A DNA stretch of 64,000 nucleotides from an uncultured Collinsella sp. (lineage in GTDB: Bacteria > Actinomycetota > Coriobacteriia > Coriobacteriales > Coriobacteriaceae). The notes under the pieces are model-generated. The model saw only the letters and a program-made list of their open reading frames with translations. It searched no databases and was not told where the DNA came from. The stretch covers positions 1-64,000 of the forward strand of contig CAAFZX010000014.1 in the NCBI GenBank assembly GCA_900767675.1, in the 5' to 3' direction. Positions within the stretch are counted from its first letter, which is position 1; every line of letters begins with the position of its first letter. Below, one piece after another: positions 25,244 through 34,449 of the stretch. The position numbers were made by a program, and so were the translations under genes.

Positions 25244-25561
25244 CTGAGGGGGACTGGCGAGGAGCCCCGGGGAGGGCAAATATATAAGGTCGCCTGCTCG
25301 GACAGTCCTGGCTCGCACGGAGAGCACATTAAGTGCTCTCCGGCTCGTGCGGAACTCGCGATCGACCTTATATATTTGCCCTCCCCGGGGCTCCCGCACA
25401 ACGGGCCCTCAGTTGGGTTCTATCCCGGTTGCAGTCGCTTCGCTTCTGCCCCACTTTGCTGGTATGGCGGTTTGGCGTTGGAACGGTTCTTTTTCTGATA
25501 TATGCTGGTTGCGGCTCTTCTTTTGGGAGGAGTCGCTTTTTTGTTGCTAGGAGGTTGGCCC
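25244..25561. other. Gene-free region holding the first copy of a structured element
   Basis: Most of this space is the structured element at 25261-25394. The remaining 165 bp before the methyltransferase contain only T-rich leader sequence. Open frames reaching upstream of 25562 are unsupported. Confidence 0.5.
25261..25394 (+). ncRNA. Structured 3' element, copy 1 (32-bp outer stem, conserved core)
   Basis: A perfect 32-bp inverted repeat (25261-25292 with 25363-25394) encloses a 70-nt core. The core contains TCGGACAGTCCTG (25298-25310), an inner hairpin CGGAGAGCAC-ATTAA-GTGCTCTCCG (25318-25342) and TCGTGCGGAACTC (25345-25357). Copy 2 at 44792-44927 has the same two 13-mers, a different inner stem and a different outer stem, each still perfectly paired. 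That is covariation by eye and argues for conserved structure. It starts 17 bp after the UPF0210 stop, reading in the same direction. Whether it is a cis 3' UTR element, a terminator or a small RNA is unknown. Confidence 0.7.
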
Positions 25562-26449
25562 GTGGCTGATGGGGAGAATCGTTCTGAGCTGCTTTCCACA
25601 GATTGGAATCTGGAGTGGATGCAGATGCAGGCTGATCGGCGGCGGGCTGATGATTCTTTTGAATGGGATAAGCGGGCTCGACATTTTCGACCTCTTGAGA
25701 CTGCCCCGTATGCCCGGGACTTTATGAAGCTGTTGGCGTTAAAGCCTGGTGAATCCGTGCTTGATATGGGGTGTGGGGCTGGGTCGATTGCTATTCCGCT
25801 TGCTCAGGCTGGGCATCCTGTGATTGCAGCCGACTTTTCCCCTGCTATGTTGGGCACGCTTGATGCTGGTATTGAGTACTATGGGCTCGAGGATCGCATT
25901 ACACCGCTTGAGCTTGCTTGGGATGATGATTGGGATTTGGTTGGACCGGTCGCGAAAGCGGTGGATGTTGCCTTTGCCAGTCGGTCGGTTACGACGACCG
26001 ATCTAAAAGGTGCGCTTGCCAAGCTTGACCGTGCGGCTCGTCGGCGTTGTGCTGTCACGATGGTCGCCAACTCCAGCCCGCGCTATGATCTGCACTTGAT
26101 GAACGCTATCGGCGCCTCCGTTACCTGCAGCAATGGCTTTGTGTACGCCTTCAACATCCTCATTCAGATGGGTGCGTTGCCGCAGGTTACATACTTTGAA
26201 TCGCCTCGTCGCGATACCTTCGATAGCCTTGAGGCAGGCGTGGCGGATTTTTCCCGTATGCTCGAGCATGGCAACGAGGATAAGATCGACTGCCTGCGCG
26301 ACTACATCGCTCAACACATGATTGAGAACCCCCATGCCGGTGAGCCGGGCTCCAAGGGCGTGCCGCAGGGGCGCTATATGCTCGACCATATCCGTAAGGT
26401 TCGCTGGGCGTTTATTGCATGGAAACCGGTCTCTGAATCCCGCTCGTAG
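25562..26449 (+). CDS. SAM-dependent class I methyltransferase
   Basis: A 295-residue methyltransferase; substrate unknown. Motif I is VLDMGCGAGSIAIPLA, followed by AADFSPAMLGTLDAG (motif II/acidic loop). I start it at the GTG at 25562, which has AGGAGG 8 nt upstream; an upstream in-frame start at 25502 would add a spurious hydrophobic leader. The first 130 codons use many T- and G-ending codons (GCT, GAT, TTT, CGG) unlike the C-ending style of neighbours, a possible sign of transfer or weak expression. It stands alone between the structured element and the YhbY gene. Confidence 0.85.
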   Translation: MADGENRSELLSTDWNLEWMQMQADRRRADDSFEWDKRARHFRPLETAPYARDFMKLLALKPGESVLDMGCGAGSIAIPLAQAGHPVIAADFSPAMLGTLDAGIEYYGLEDRITPLELAWDDDWDLVGPVAKAVDVAFASRSVTTTDLKGALAKLDRAARRRCAVTMVANSSPRYDLHLMNAIGASVTCSNGFVYAFNILIQMGALPQVTYFESPRRDTFDSLEAGVADFSRMLEHGNEDKIDCLRDYIAQHMIENPHAGEPGSKGVPQGRYMLDHIRKVRWAFIAWKPVSESRS

Positions 26450-26607
26450 CCCGTTCACAGCCCGAGCTGCCCATCACCTCGGCATCCGCATTCTTTGCGA
26501 ACTGGGCAAACGCGCTCCACACCGCGCCGTTCCTGCGCTATCGTGGGACAGCTCACGTAGATTAAGGCCCCGTCGCGGGGCGCCCCATACATAGAAAGCG
26601 AGAACCC

Positions 26608-26907
26608 ATGGCACTGACAGGAGCCCAGGTCAAGCAGCTTCGCAGCATGGCCCATCACCTCAACCCCGCCATCATCATCGGCAAGTCCGACATCAACGAG
26701 GGCACCGTCGAGCAGACGGTCGCCTACCTGGAGAAGCACGAGCTCGTTAAGTGCTCCGTACTCGATGGTTCCAGCCTTTCTGCCCGCGAGGCCGCCGAAG
26801 ATCTCGCCGATCGCTGCCACGCCGAGGTCGTCCAGGTCATCGGCCGCAAGTTCTCGCTGTATCGCGAGTCCTCGCACAAGGACATCGAGAAGATTAAGCT
26901 CGTCTAA
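26608..26907 (+). CDS. yhbY: YhbY / CRM-domain RNA-binding protein
   Basis: A 99-residue protein consisting of a single CRM (CRS1-YhbY) domain that binds ribosomal RNA during large-subunit assembly. The signature GxxG loop appears as IIIGKSDINEG, and the N terminus LTGAQVKQLRSMAHHLNPAI matches the family. The C terminus (VIGRKFSLYRES) completes the fold. The leader carries a small GC hairpin at 26567-26581 (GCCCCG/CGGGGC). It is a short gene between a methyltransferase and the convergent SARP-type regulator. Confidence 0.92.
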   Translation: MALTGAQVKQLRSMAHHLNPAIIIGKSDINEGTVEQTVAYLEKHELVKCSVLDGSSLSAREAAEDLADRCHAEVVQVIGRKFSLYRESSHKDIEKIKLV

Positions 26908-26976
26908 GAGCCGACGATCCGGCGAGCCAACATACATCAAGCTTGCGAGCGTCCGAGCAATTCGGGCGCTCATTTT

Positions 26977-29976
26977 TTATCGCTCGACGAGCACGCGGTT
27001 AAGCCTGCCCTCTACCAAGCGCTCGTACAGACGCCGCGTCTCGGGCTCGGGCACGCCATTGACCTGCTCCCTCAGGTGATGCATATGTCCACTGTACAGC
27101 TCGACGATATCGCGTCGTCGCCCCGCCGCACCGTAGACGCGCATAGCGCAACGCACCATGTCCTCGCGCGCCGTCTCTTGCCGCAGCCCCGACTCCACCA
27201 GCCATACCGCCGACTGCAGGTCGTTTTCTTCTAGGGCGGCATTCGCGCCCCGAATCATGCAGTCGATATACTTCGATTCCATAATGCGCCGCATACGCAA
27301 AAAGTAGGTGGGATTACAGCCATTGGGAACATACAACGGGCCGGCGTAGAGCTGCTCGATCTTAAGGCACAGCTCGACCAGATGGGGTCCGCGCGCACCC
27401 GTGCGATTTCCCAAAACTTCGCGGCTTATCTGATCAAACAACCGCACGTCAGTCTTGACGTAATCGCCGTTAAGCCCAATGCACTCGTTTTGGATCAGCA
27501 CACACGACTTGCCGTCCGGTGTCGGCCCCAAGGCCGAACGCAGGCGCGATATCGTCGAGTACAGATTGTTACGAGCGCTATTGAACTCGGCATGGGGCCA
27601 CAGCTCCATAGCCAGCGTCTCGCGGTCGACCAGTGTATCCATGCCCAGCGCAAGTCGCTCGGCAAGCGTCGCCGCTTTCTTGCGGCGCCACATCTTATCC
27701 GTGATGGGAAACCCGTCGCGCTCGGCGCGAAACGCCCCAAACATGCGGATCTCGATATGGCCAATCACATCAACACCCTCGGCATCGCCGGCCTGGAACA
27801 GACGCTCGCCTTCGCCCTCAAAGTCGTCACGCAGCGAATACCGCGACAGCTCGCGCACCGGGAGCTTCTTTCGAATTCTAGCAGCCGGCTCACCCAGACA
27901 ATGCATCGCAAGACGCGCAAACAGCCGATACGACGGATCCATAATCCCCGGGCGGTTCATGGACATCCAGGCTGCAAGGTCGCTATCGCGGCCCGCGGAG
28001 GCCAAATGCAGCGCCACCATCCAAGCCTCGGCACCACCGACCTGCGTCCGACTCAAATCGAGCAGCTCTGCCTCTTCGCGCACCGATACCATCGATGTAT
28101 TGCGTAAGTACGCCGCGCGCTCTAGCAGCAGCGCGTTGTCGCGTATGTATCCAATCGATTCCTCGGCAAGCCTAAGCACCTGCACCGCACGGAATTTGGC
28201 ATTGACCGGACGCCCCTCAGCCAACGACTGCCAGCCTTCTAGTATCAAGCCAAACAACTGGACTTGATTGTCACGCACACGCACGGCAAAACGGTCGAGC
28301 TCATTGAATGCCTGCTCGTCGGTCACCGGCATGCCGGCAAACAGGCGCCGCGCCGATAACACCATGCGCACCCAGATGGCGAGCGCTCGGATTCCACGCG
28401 CTTCGAGTGCCTCGAGCGTCAGAGCCATCTCGTCATCACGCTCGTCAGTCCCCGCATACGACCCATCAAATAGCTCCGTCAACATGCGGTCCGCGCGCAC
28501 AAACGTCCCCGCGATATCGAGCTCACAATCGTAGGCTTTATCCGTTTTGAGCCCCGCGAGGATCTCGCCACCCTTCGCCCGCTCGGTCAGTCCATGCTTT
28601 ATCTCGACATGTGCGGACAGCATGTCGAGTGCGGCACAAGACGCCTCGCTTTCCAACGCCGTATGGCTTGCCGGAAGCCCCAGACCACTATCTCCATAAC
28701 AGGCGGCCGTAAACGCGTGCGCCACCTTCCACGACACGGGATTGAGCTCGCAAATCGCTTGTTCGCCCGCACGCTCGATAATTGAGGCCATATACCGCGC
28801 AAGCTTTGTATTGGAGACGCTCACCGCCGCCAGATAGATGCCGAGCGCCTCGTCAGGCGTCGGCTCCGAGGCCCGGTCATCTGCCTCGGTCTTTCCCAGC
28901 GCCGCGCGGCAGACATCCCCTCCATGCCCCGTCAGGGCCAGATCGACCCCATACTGCCCGGCAAGCTCCAACACCGCACTGCGGTCCAAAAACGCGTCGG
29001 CGAGGTCCATCGCGGTATCGCAGCGCCCCGCTTTAATCAATATACGCGCCGCCCGCACAACGAGTTCGGGGCGAATTTCGGCGACCAGCTTGCGCAATCG
29101 CAGGCGTGCGTTGTCCTCGGTACCCAAGCAGGTAAAGCGCCGGTCTGCCGGATCAACGCCAAAAATGGGATAATCGCGGACAAGATAGGACTGGTCAATC
29201 GCCGAAAGCCTAACACCGCAAGCCTCGAGCTCCGAAATATTGCCCTCACCCATTAAGACCATCAAGCATGCCACACTAAACAGGGCGTTGTTCTCGAGCG
29301 ACGCCAGATCAACAAGTGCCGCACCGTAGATATTGACGATCTCGTTTTCGAGCATCTGGGCAACGTCTCCCTGCCCGTATAGTCCCGACTGCATAGCCGA
29401 GACGAGCTCGGGCACGCCCTGCGTAAGCTGATAGAAGTCGAGCGACGTGCTGATCGAAAACGCCGATGCCCACGCCGAATACTCATAGGCATGCACCTTG
29501 AGCATCTGCGCGTTGACTTTAATCGAATCGCCCAGTCCGTGAATCAGCTGGCGATTCGAAGGACGGCAGCTCATAAAGACCCCAACCCCCATAGCACGCA
29601 GGGTTCGGATTCGGTCGATCAGCTCCTCGGTCTCGCTCTGGCTGAGGTTAGGCACGTTATCGATTGCAATCAGGGAGTGCGGCTTGTCCTTAAGCTCTTC
29701 GGTAACGACCTCGAGCTGCATAAACACCTCGCGCCCAATGGCGCGGTCTGCCTCGATGATCCGCACAGGACCTCGCGTCGGATCGCTTTTAACCTCTTGG
29801 GCATACTGCAGCAGCACCGAGGTTTTCCCAAAGCCATCAGGCGCGTAGAGGACTACGATGCCGGCCTTTCGGCCCTTGGCGATAAGTTCGTTCATCAAGC
29901 GATCGCGCCGCACCATATAGCTACTGCCCAGCGGCATAAGCTCGAGGTCGTCCGTATTGCCCAAATCGTTAACCAT
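26977..29976 (-). CDS. Large ATPase-SARP transcriptional regulator (999 residues)
   Basis: A multi-domain regulator. Residues 45-52 are a P-loop (APDGFGKT) with a Walker B-like LIAIDNVP, i.e. an NTPase sensor of the LAL/AfsR/MalT kind. The middle of about 600 residues is helical and repeat-like. From about residue 745 comes an OmpR-like winged helix (IEIRMFGAFRAERDGFPI...MELWPHAEFNSARNNLYSTISRLRSALG) followed by a bacterial transcriptional activator domain, the SARP arrangement. GAGGAG precedes the ATG at 29976. Such proteins usually control a nearby pathway, but no obvious target adjoins it. The DNA-binding domain being C-terminal, not N-terminal as in AfsR, is notable. Confidence 0.85.
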   Translation of the reverse strand: MVNDLGNTDDLELMPLGSSYMVRRDRLMNELIAKGRKAGIVVLYAPDGFGKTSVLLQYAQEVKSDPTRGPVRIIEADRAIGREVFMQLEVVTEELKDKPHSLIAIDNVPNLSQSETEELIDRIRTLRAMGVGVFMSCRPSNRQLIHGLGDSIKVNAQMLKVHAYEYSAWASAFSISTSLDFYQLTQGVPELVSAMQSGLYGQGDVAQMLENEIVNIYGAALVDLASLENNALFSVACLMVLMGEGNISELEACGVRLSAIDQSYLVRDYPIFGVDPADRRFTCLGTEDNARLRLRKLVAEIRPELVVRAARILIKAGRCDTAMDLADAFLDRSAVLELAGQYGVDLALTGHGGDVCRAALGKTEADDRASEPTPDEALGIYLAAVSVSNTKLARYMASIIERAGEQAICELNPVSWKVAHAFTAACYGDSGLGLPASHTALESEASCAALDMLSAHVEIKHGLTERAKGGEILAGLKTDKAYDCELDIAGTFVRADRMLTELFDGSYAGTDERDDEMALTLEALEARGIRALAIWVRMVLSARRLFAGMPVTDEQAFNELDRFAVRVRDNQVQLFGLILEGWQSLAEGRPVNAKFRAVQVLRLAEESIGYIRDNALLLERAAYLRNTSMVSVREEAELLDLSRTQVGGAEAWMVALHLASAGRDSDLAAWMSMNRPGIMDPSYRLFARLAMHCLGEPAARIRKKLPVRELSRYSLRDDFEGEGERLFQAGDAEGVDVIGHIEIRMFGAFRAERDGFPITDKMWRRKKAATLAERLALGMDTLVDRETLAMELWPHAEFNSARNNLYSTISRLRSALGPTPDGKSCVLIQNECIGLNGDYVKTDVRLFDQISREVLGNRTGARGPHLVELCLKIEQLYAGPLYVPNGCNPTYFLRMRRIMESKYIDCMIRGANAALEENDLQSAVWLVESGLRQETAREDMVRCAMRVYGAAGRRRDIVELYSGHMHHLREQVNGVPEPETRRLYERLVEGRLNRVLVER

Positions 29977-30359
29977 GCCCGCTCCTCAACTCGACCACAT
30001 GGACACCGTAACGCTAGACCATATGTATCGCTAGATGAATAGAGCGATGCTACGGTTTAGGATGTTTGCTGGTACGCAAATGGCAAGTTTTTGTTCAGCG
30101 TGGTCCGATTGAAACTTATCCCCCAACCAATCAGTCTTTGCGCAGGTCAATGCGCTTGCCAGCTTGTCCCATCCTTTGGCAGTTTACCTTAAATGAGCGC
30201 TGTTCAATTGTGTTGCGCAACTCACCTAGCGCCAGCTACCGTCTGCGACCTTTTCATAGCATTTATGCATAGTATCTGTTATGGAATGAATCATGCTGCA
30301 CCAGACGCACCCGTCAAGTTCGCGGCAAGGTTTTCGTCAAGCACACGGCGTGCACTCAG
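29977..30359. other. Intergenic region without recognisable feature
   Basis: This space separates the SARP-type gene (start 29976) from the nagB terminator. It is more AT-rich than its surroundings and presumably contains the regulator's promoter, but I see no strong motif, RNA or gene in it. Confidence 0.4.
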
Positions 30360-30388
30360 AAAAAAGGCCCCCGCAAAGCGGAGGCCTT
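30360..30388 (-). terminator. Terminator of nagB
   Basis: AAGGCCCCCGC (30364-30374) pairs with GCGGAGGCCTT (30378-30388, one wobble on the RNA). The minus-strand read ends in TTTTTTCT. It lies 33 bp after the nagB stop. Confidence 0.87.
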
Positions 30389-30420
30389 CGGCAAAGCTAT
30401 GTCGAGGTGATAGGCTTTCG

Positions 30421-31149
30421 CTACTCGCAGAGCGAAAGGGCGGCCTCGTCGGCAACGACAACGCAGTTGGTGTGCAGCTGCAGGATCGAGGCAGGGCACT
30501 CGGGGGTAACCGGACCAAAGCACATGTCATGCACGGCTTGGGCCTTGGCCTCGCCATTGGCGACAACCAGGATCATGCGGGCATACATGATGGTCTGAGT
30601 GCCCATGGTGTAGGCCTGACGAGGCACGTCGTCGATGCTGTCAAACAGGCGGCTGTTGGCCTGAATAGTGCTCTCGGTAAGGTCGACACAGTGCGTACCC
30701 TTGGAGAAGTGATCATCGGGCTCGTTGAAGCCAATGTGACCGTTGTTACCGATGCCGAGCAGCTGCAGATCAGGGTAACCGGCAGCAGCGACGATCTTGT
30801 CATACTCAGAGCAGGCAGCGGCAGCGTCGGGATTGGAGCCATCGGGCACATGCGTGTTGTTCAGGTCGATGTTAATGTGATCGAAGAAGTTCTCACGCAT
30901 AAAGTAGTGGTAGCTCTGGGGATCGTCGTGCGAAAGGCCACGATACTCGTCGAGGTTGTAGGTGCTGACCTCGGCAAAGTCGACGTCACCCTTCTTGTAC
31001 CAAGCGGCGAGCTGCTTGTAGGCGCCAATCGGAGTGGAGCCGGTGGCAAGACCCAGCACGCAATCGGGCTTGAGAATAACCTGGGCCGAGATGATATTGG
31101 CGGCCTTGCGGCTCATATCCTCGTAGTCTTTAGCTTTAATGATCTTCAT
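30421..31149 (-). CDS. nagB: Glucosamine-6-phosphate deaminase
   Basis: Converts glucosamine-6-phosphate to fructose-6-phosphate and ammonia. The 242-residue protein has GLATGSTPIGAYKQL (phosphate loop), TYNLDEYRGL (the catalytic Asp region) and LLGIGNNGHIGFNEPDDHF, all diagnostic. Length fits the short monomer form without the allosteric tail of E. coli NagB (266). The ATG at 31149 has AAAGGA upstream; the longer frame to 31314 is rejected. It follows crr and glmM on the same strand, making an amino-sugar group, though a strong hairpin at 31348-31381 separates it from crr. Confidence 0.95.
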   Translation of the reverse strand: MKIIKAKDYEDMSRKAANIISAQVILKPDCVLGLATGSTPIGAYKQLAAWYKKGDVDFAEVSTYNLDEYRGLSHDDPQSYHYFMRENFFDHINIDLNNTHVPDGSNPDAAAACSEYDKIVAAAGYPDLQLLGIGNNGHIGFNEPDDHFSKGTHCVDLTESTIQANSRLFDSIDDVPRQAYTMGTQTIMYARMILVVANGEAKAQAVHDMCFGPVTPECPASILQLHTNCVVVADEAALSLCE

Positions 31150-31347
31150 TACGCGTCCTTTCTCGTACAAGAGAGGCAAGGCTCCCCTTACAAGCACTTG
31201 CCCGCGGCCCGCGTCGGCCGCAACCAACGTGTGCGGCCACCAGGGCGAGGTCGCGTAATGTATGTGTCTCGTGTCTACCCGCGTCGAGGCCCCTGCCCGT
31301 CCACGGTGACCCAAAGCTGTTTAGCTTCGGACAAATCCCATCTTGCC

Positions 31348-31381
31348 ACGGAGGGCGCCCTGTTTCAAGGGCGCCCTCCGT
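31348..31381 (-). terminator. 13-bp stem hairpin between crr and nagB
   Basis: ACGGAGGGCGCCC (31348-31360) pairs perfectly with GGGCGCCCTCCGT (31369-31381). It lies 40 bp after the crr stop. There is no T-run, so it may attenuate rather than fully stop transcription towards nagB. Confidence 0.55.
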
Positions 31382-31421
31382 AAACGTGTTTGAATTGTAG
31401 GCTAAAGGCAAAGCGGAGCGA

Positions 31422-31919
31422 CTAGCGCTCACGCGCGACGATGAGCTGGTCCATCTCCTCGACATGCTCGCCAACGGAGCCTTTGATGCTCGAGAACTCA
31501 ACGGAGTTGCACACCAAGATGGGAACCGTCACATCGTAACCCTCGGCAGCAATTGCCTCGCGATCGAACTCGATGAGCACATCGCCCTTATGGACGATGT
31601 CACCCACTTGCGCATGTACAGTAAAGTGCTTGCCCTCGAGCTGAACAGTGTCCAAACCAACGTGGATGAGCACGTCCAAGCCATCGACCGTGTTGAGCGC
31701 AACGGCGTGACCCGTGGGAAAAATGGCCTCGACCTTGGCGTCTGCCGGCGCAATCACACGCGTACCCGTAGGCTGAATGGCAACGCCCTGGCCCAAAAGG
31801 CCGGTGGCAAACGTCTGATCGTTTACCTCGGAGAGCGGAATGACGTCGCCCGAGATGGGAGCATCCAGCGTAAGGACTCGACCACGCATACCAAAAGACC
31901 TTAGGACTTTAGTGAACAT
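31422..31919 (-). CDS. crr: PTS glucose-type enzyme IIA
   Basis: Phosphocarrier of a sugar phosphotransferase system. The 165-residue cytoplasmic protein is a single EIIA-Glc domain: SGDVIPLSEVNDQTFATGLLGQGVAI, then the two active histidines, His71 in FPTGHAVAL and His86 (phosphorylated) in VLIHVGLDTVQLEGKHF. It ends in the typical VCNSVEFSSI. Start ATG 31919 follows GAGGGGGAG. No EIIB/EIIC gene adjoins, so it must serve a permease elsewhere or act in regulation. The position between glmM and nagB suggests amino-sugar uptake, an inference from context. Confidence 0.93.
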   Translation of the reverse strand: MFTKVLRSFGMRGRVLTLDAPISGDVIPLSEVNDQTFATGLLGQGVAIQPTGTRVIAPADAKVEAIFPTGHAVALNTVDGLDVLIHVGLDTVQLEGKHFTVHAQVGDIVHKGDVLIEFDREAIAAEGYDVTVPILVCNSVEFSSIKGSVGEHVEEMDQLIVARER

Positions 31920-31990
31920 GCTCCCCCTCAGACATACCAATCAATCAAAATTGCTTTAACAGTTTACCACTTGGCACCCGTTTTTGACCA

Positions 31991-33328
31991 TTAGGGAAGT
32001 TCACGCTTGACAACCTCGACGATGTCGTCGACAACGCGCTGGGTGAGCTCGTGCGTCTCCGCCTCGGCCATAACGCGAACCAGCGGCTCGGTACCGCTCG
32101 GGCGCACCAAGATGCGGCCGCGGCCGTTGAGCTCCTTCTCGGCGGCAGCGACGGCGTCCCAAATGGGCTGGCAATCGTCCAGGCCGGCCTTGTTGTCCGA
32201 ATGCACGTTGACGAGTACCTGCGGGTACTTCTTCATGATGCCGGCAAGGTCGGTGAGGGTGCGGCCGGTGCGCTTGAGCACGGCCAGCAGCTGCAGGGCC
32301 GTCACCAAGCCGTCGCCGGTGGTGTTGTGCTCCAGGAAGATGATGTGGCCGGACTGCTCGCCACCGATGACGGCGCCATCCGCGAGCATGCGCTCAAGAA
32401 CATAGCGGTCGCCCACGGCGGTCTGGACCATCTCGAAGCCCTGCTCCTTCATTGCGATGGAGAAGCCCAGGTTGCACATAACAGTCGAGACGATCTCGGA
32501 ATTGGCGAGCTTGCCGCGAGCGGCCAGGTCGGAGCCGCAGATGGCAAGAATGTAGTCGCCATCGATCTCGTTGCCCTCGCTGTCCACGAACAGCACGCGA
32601 TCGGCGTCGCCGTCGTGGGCCAGGCCGATGTCGGCGTGGGTTCGCAGCACGAGCTCGCGCAGGGGCTCAAGGTGCGTAGAGCCGCACTCAACGTTAATGT
32701 CGGTGCCGCAGTAATCGGTGTTGATGGCATGGACCGTGGCGCCCAGGCGCTGCAGCGCGGCGGGCGTGGTCTGGCAGGAAGCACCGTGGCCGCAGTCGAC
32801 GGCAACAACCAGGCCATCGAGTTTAAGGCCGTCGAGCGTGCTGATGGCATGATCGACATAGGCCTTGCGGGCGTCTTTCATCTTGATGATATGACCCACA
32901 CCGGCGCCGGTCGGCAGCGTGTCGGCAGCCATGGCCTCCTCGGACATGACCCAGGCGCTGATCTCTTCCTCGACAGCATCGGGAAGCTTCATGCCCTTGC
33001 GGCTAAAGAACTTGATGCCGTTGAACTCCGGCGGATTGTGCGAAGCGGAGATGACGATGCCGCCGTCGAGCTCGTTTTGGACGGTGAGCAGCGCCACGGC
33101 CGGCGTAGGGATAACGCCGCAGCAATGCGGACGGCCGCCCTCTGCCATAATGCCAGCGGTCAGAGCACTCTCGAGCATGGTACCCGAAAGACGCGTGTCG
33201 CGGCCGATGCAGATGTCCGGGCCAAGGAACTTGGTCGCCGCGCGGCCCAGGCGAAACGCGAGGTCGCACGAGAGGTCGGCGTTGGCGACGCCACGGACGC
33301 CATCGGTACCGAAGATGTTCTGGGGCAT
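31991..33328 (-). CDS. glmM: Phosphoglucosamine mutase
   Basis: Interconverts glucosamine-6-phosphate and glucosamine-1-phosphate for peptidoglycan precursor synthesis. The 445-residue product begins with MPQNIFGTDGVRGVAN and carries the phosphoserine loop ISASHNPPEFNGIK (Ser96), the metal loop DGDADR and the C-terminal RPSGTEPLVRVMAE. All four alpha-D-phosphohexomutase domains are present. The ATG at 33328 has AAGGAG upstream. It is downstream of rpsI, separated by a terminator, and upstream of crr. Confidence 0.97.
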   Translation of the reverse strand: MPQNIFGTDGVRGVANADLSCDLAFRLGRAATKFLGPDICIGRDTRLSGTMLESALTAGIMAEGGRPHCCGVIPTPAVALLTVQNELDGGIVISASHNPPEFNGIKFFSRKGMKLPDAVEEEISAWVMSEEAMAADTLPTGAGVGHIIKMKDARKAYVDHAISTLDGLKLDGLVVAVDCGHGASCQTTPAALQRLGATVHAINTDYCGTDINVECGSTHLEPLRELVLRTHADIGLAHDGDADRVLFVDSEGNEIDGDYILAICGSDLAARGKLANSEIVSTVMCNLGFSIAMKEQGFEMVQTAVGDRYVLERMLADGAVIGGEQSGHIIFLEHNTTGDGLVTALQLLAVLKRTGRTLTDLAGIMKKYPQVLVNVHSDNKAGLDDCQPIWDAVAAAEKELNGRGRILVRPSGTEPLVRVMAEAETHELTQRVVDDIVEVVKRELP

Positions 33329-33376
33329 AGGATCGCTCCTTCCCAAGTGGGCAAAACGAAGCCGCCCACCCTAGTC

Positions 33377-33420
33377 GAAAAGAAAAGCGGGACCCACCGA
33401 GCAGTCGGTAGGCCCCGCTT
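33377..33420 (-). terminator. Terminator of the rplM-rpsI operon
   Basis: AAGCGGGACCCACCGA (33385-33400) pairs, with two wobble or mismatched positions, with TCGGTAGGCCCCGCTT (33405-33420). The minus-strand read continues TTTTCTTTTCG. It lies 31 bp after the rpsI stop. Confidence 0.85.
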
Positions 33421-33450
33421 GTACATTGTATCTCGTAAGGAGATAAAACC

Positions 33451-33846
<396 letters not shown>

Positions 33847-33848
33847 CT

Positions 33849-34292
33849 TTAAGCCTCCAGCTCAATCTTCGTGGGGTTCTGGGCAGCGTGCGGATGCTCG
33901 GCACCAGCGTAGACCTTAAGCTTGGTCATCTGGGCACGGCCGAGGGTGGTCTTGGGCAGCATGCCGCGGACGGCGCGCTCGATGACCTTCTCCGGGTGCT
34001 TCTCCATAGCCTGGCGGAAGCTCTCAGCCTTGAGGCCGCCGTTGTAGCCGCTGTGGCGATAATAGGTCTTCGTGTCGGCCTTGTTACCGGTAAGCTGGAC
34101 CTTATCGGCGTTGATGACGACAACGAAGTCGCCGCAGTCGCTGTTGGGCGTGAACTGGGGCTTGTTCTTACCGCGCAGGATCATTGCGATCTGGGTGGCA
34201 AGACGGCCCAGGACAGCACCATCGGCGTCGACGAGAACCCAGTTGCGCTGGACCTCGCCCTGCTTGGCGTAGTGAGTCGATTTCGAAATCAC
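33849..34292 (-). CDS. rplM: 50S ribosomal protein L13
   Basis: The 147-residue product contains WVLVDADGAVLGRLATQIA, GKNKPQFTPNSDCGDFVVVINA and the C-terminal MLPKTTLGRAQMTKLKVYAG, all typical of L13. GGAGGAG lies upstream of the ATG at 34292. First gene of the two-gene ribosomal operon; its leader (about 34293-34440) contains no structure I can assign to a known r-protein leader. Confidence 0.98.
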   Translation of the reverse strand: MISKSTHYAKQGEVQRNWVLVDADGAVLGRLATQIAMILRGKNKPQFTPNSDCGDFVVVINADKVQLTGNKADTKTYYRHSGYNGGLKAESFRQAMEKHPEKVIERAVRGMLPKTTLGRAQMTKLKVYAGAEHPHAAQNPTKIELEA

Positions 34293-34449
34293 TTAGACTC
34301 CTCCATGTACAGTACGTGTTGTTACAGAGATTCACGGGGCTCTGCAAGTAACCCGTCCATATTACCCCGCTCGCCGCCCGAGTCAACAGGTATTTTGGCT
34401 CCGACCAGAGTTTCTGCACATGTCATCCACGGGTCATGACGTCGCGACA

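Noticed and set aside
20831..25399. Very long open frame of 1522 codons on the minus strand
   Set aside because: It is antisense to metH and the UPF0210 gene. Its translation is Asp/Gly/His/Ala-rich with no domain, the usual mirror of GC-rich coding sequence.
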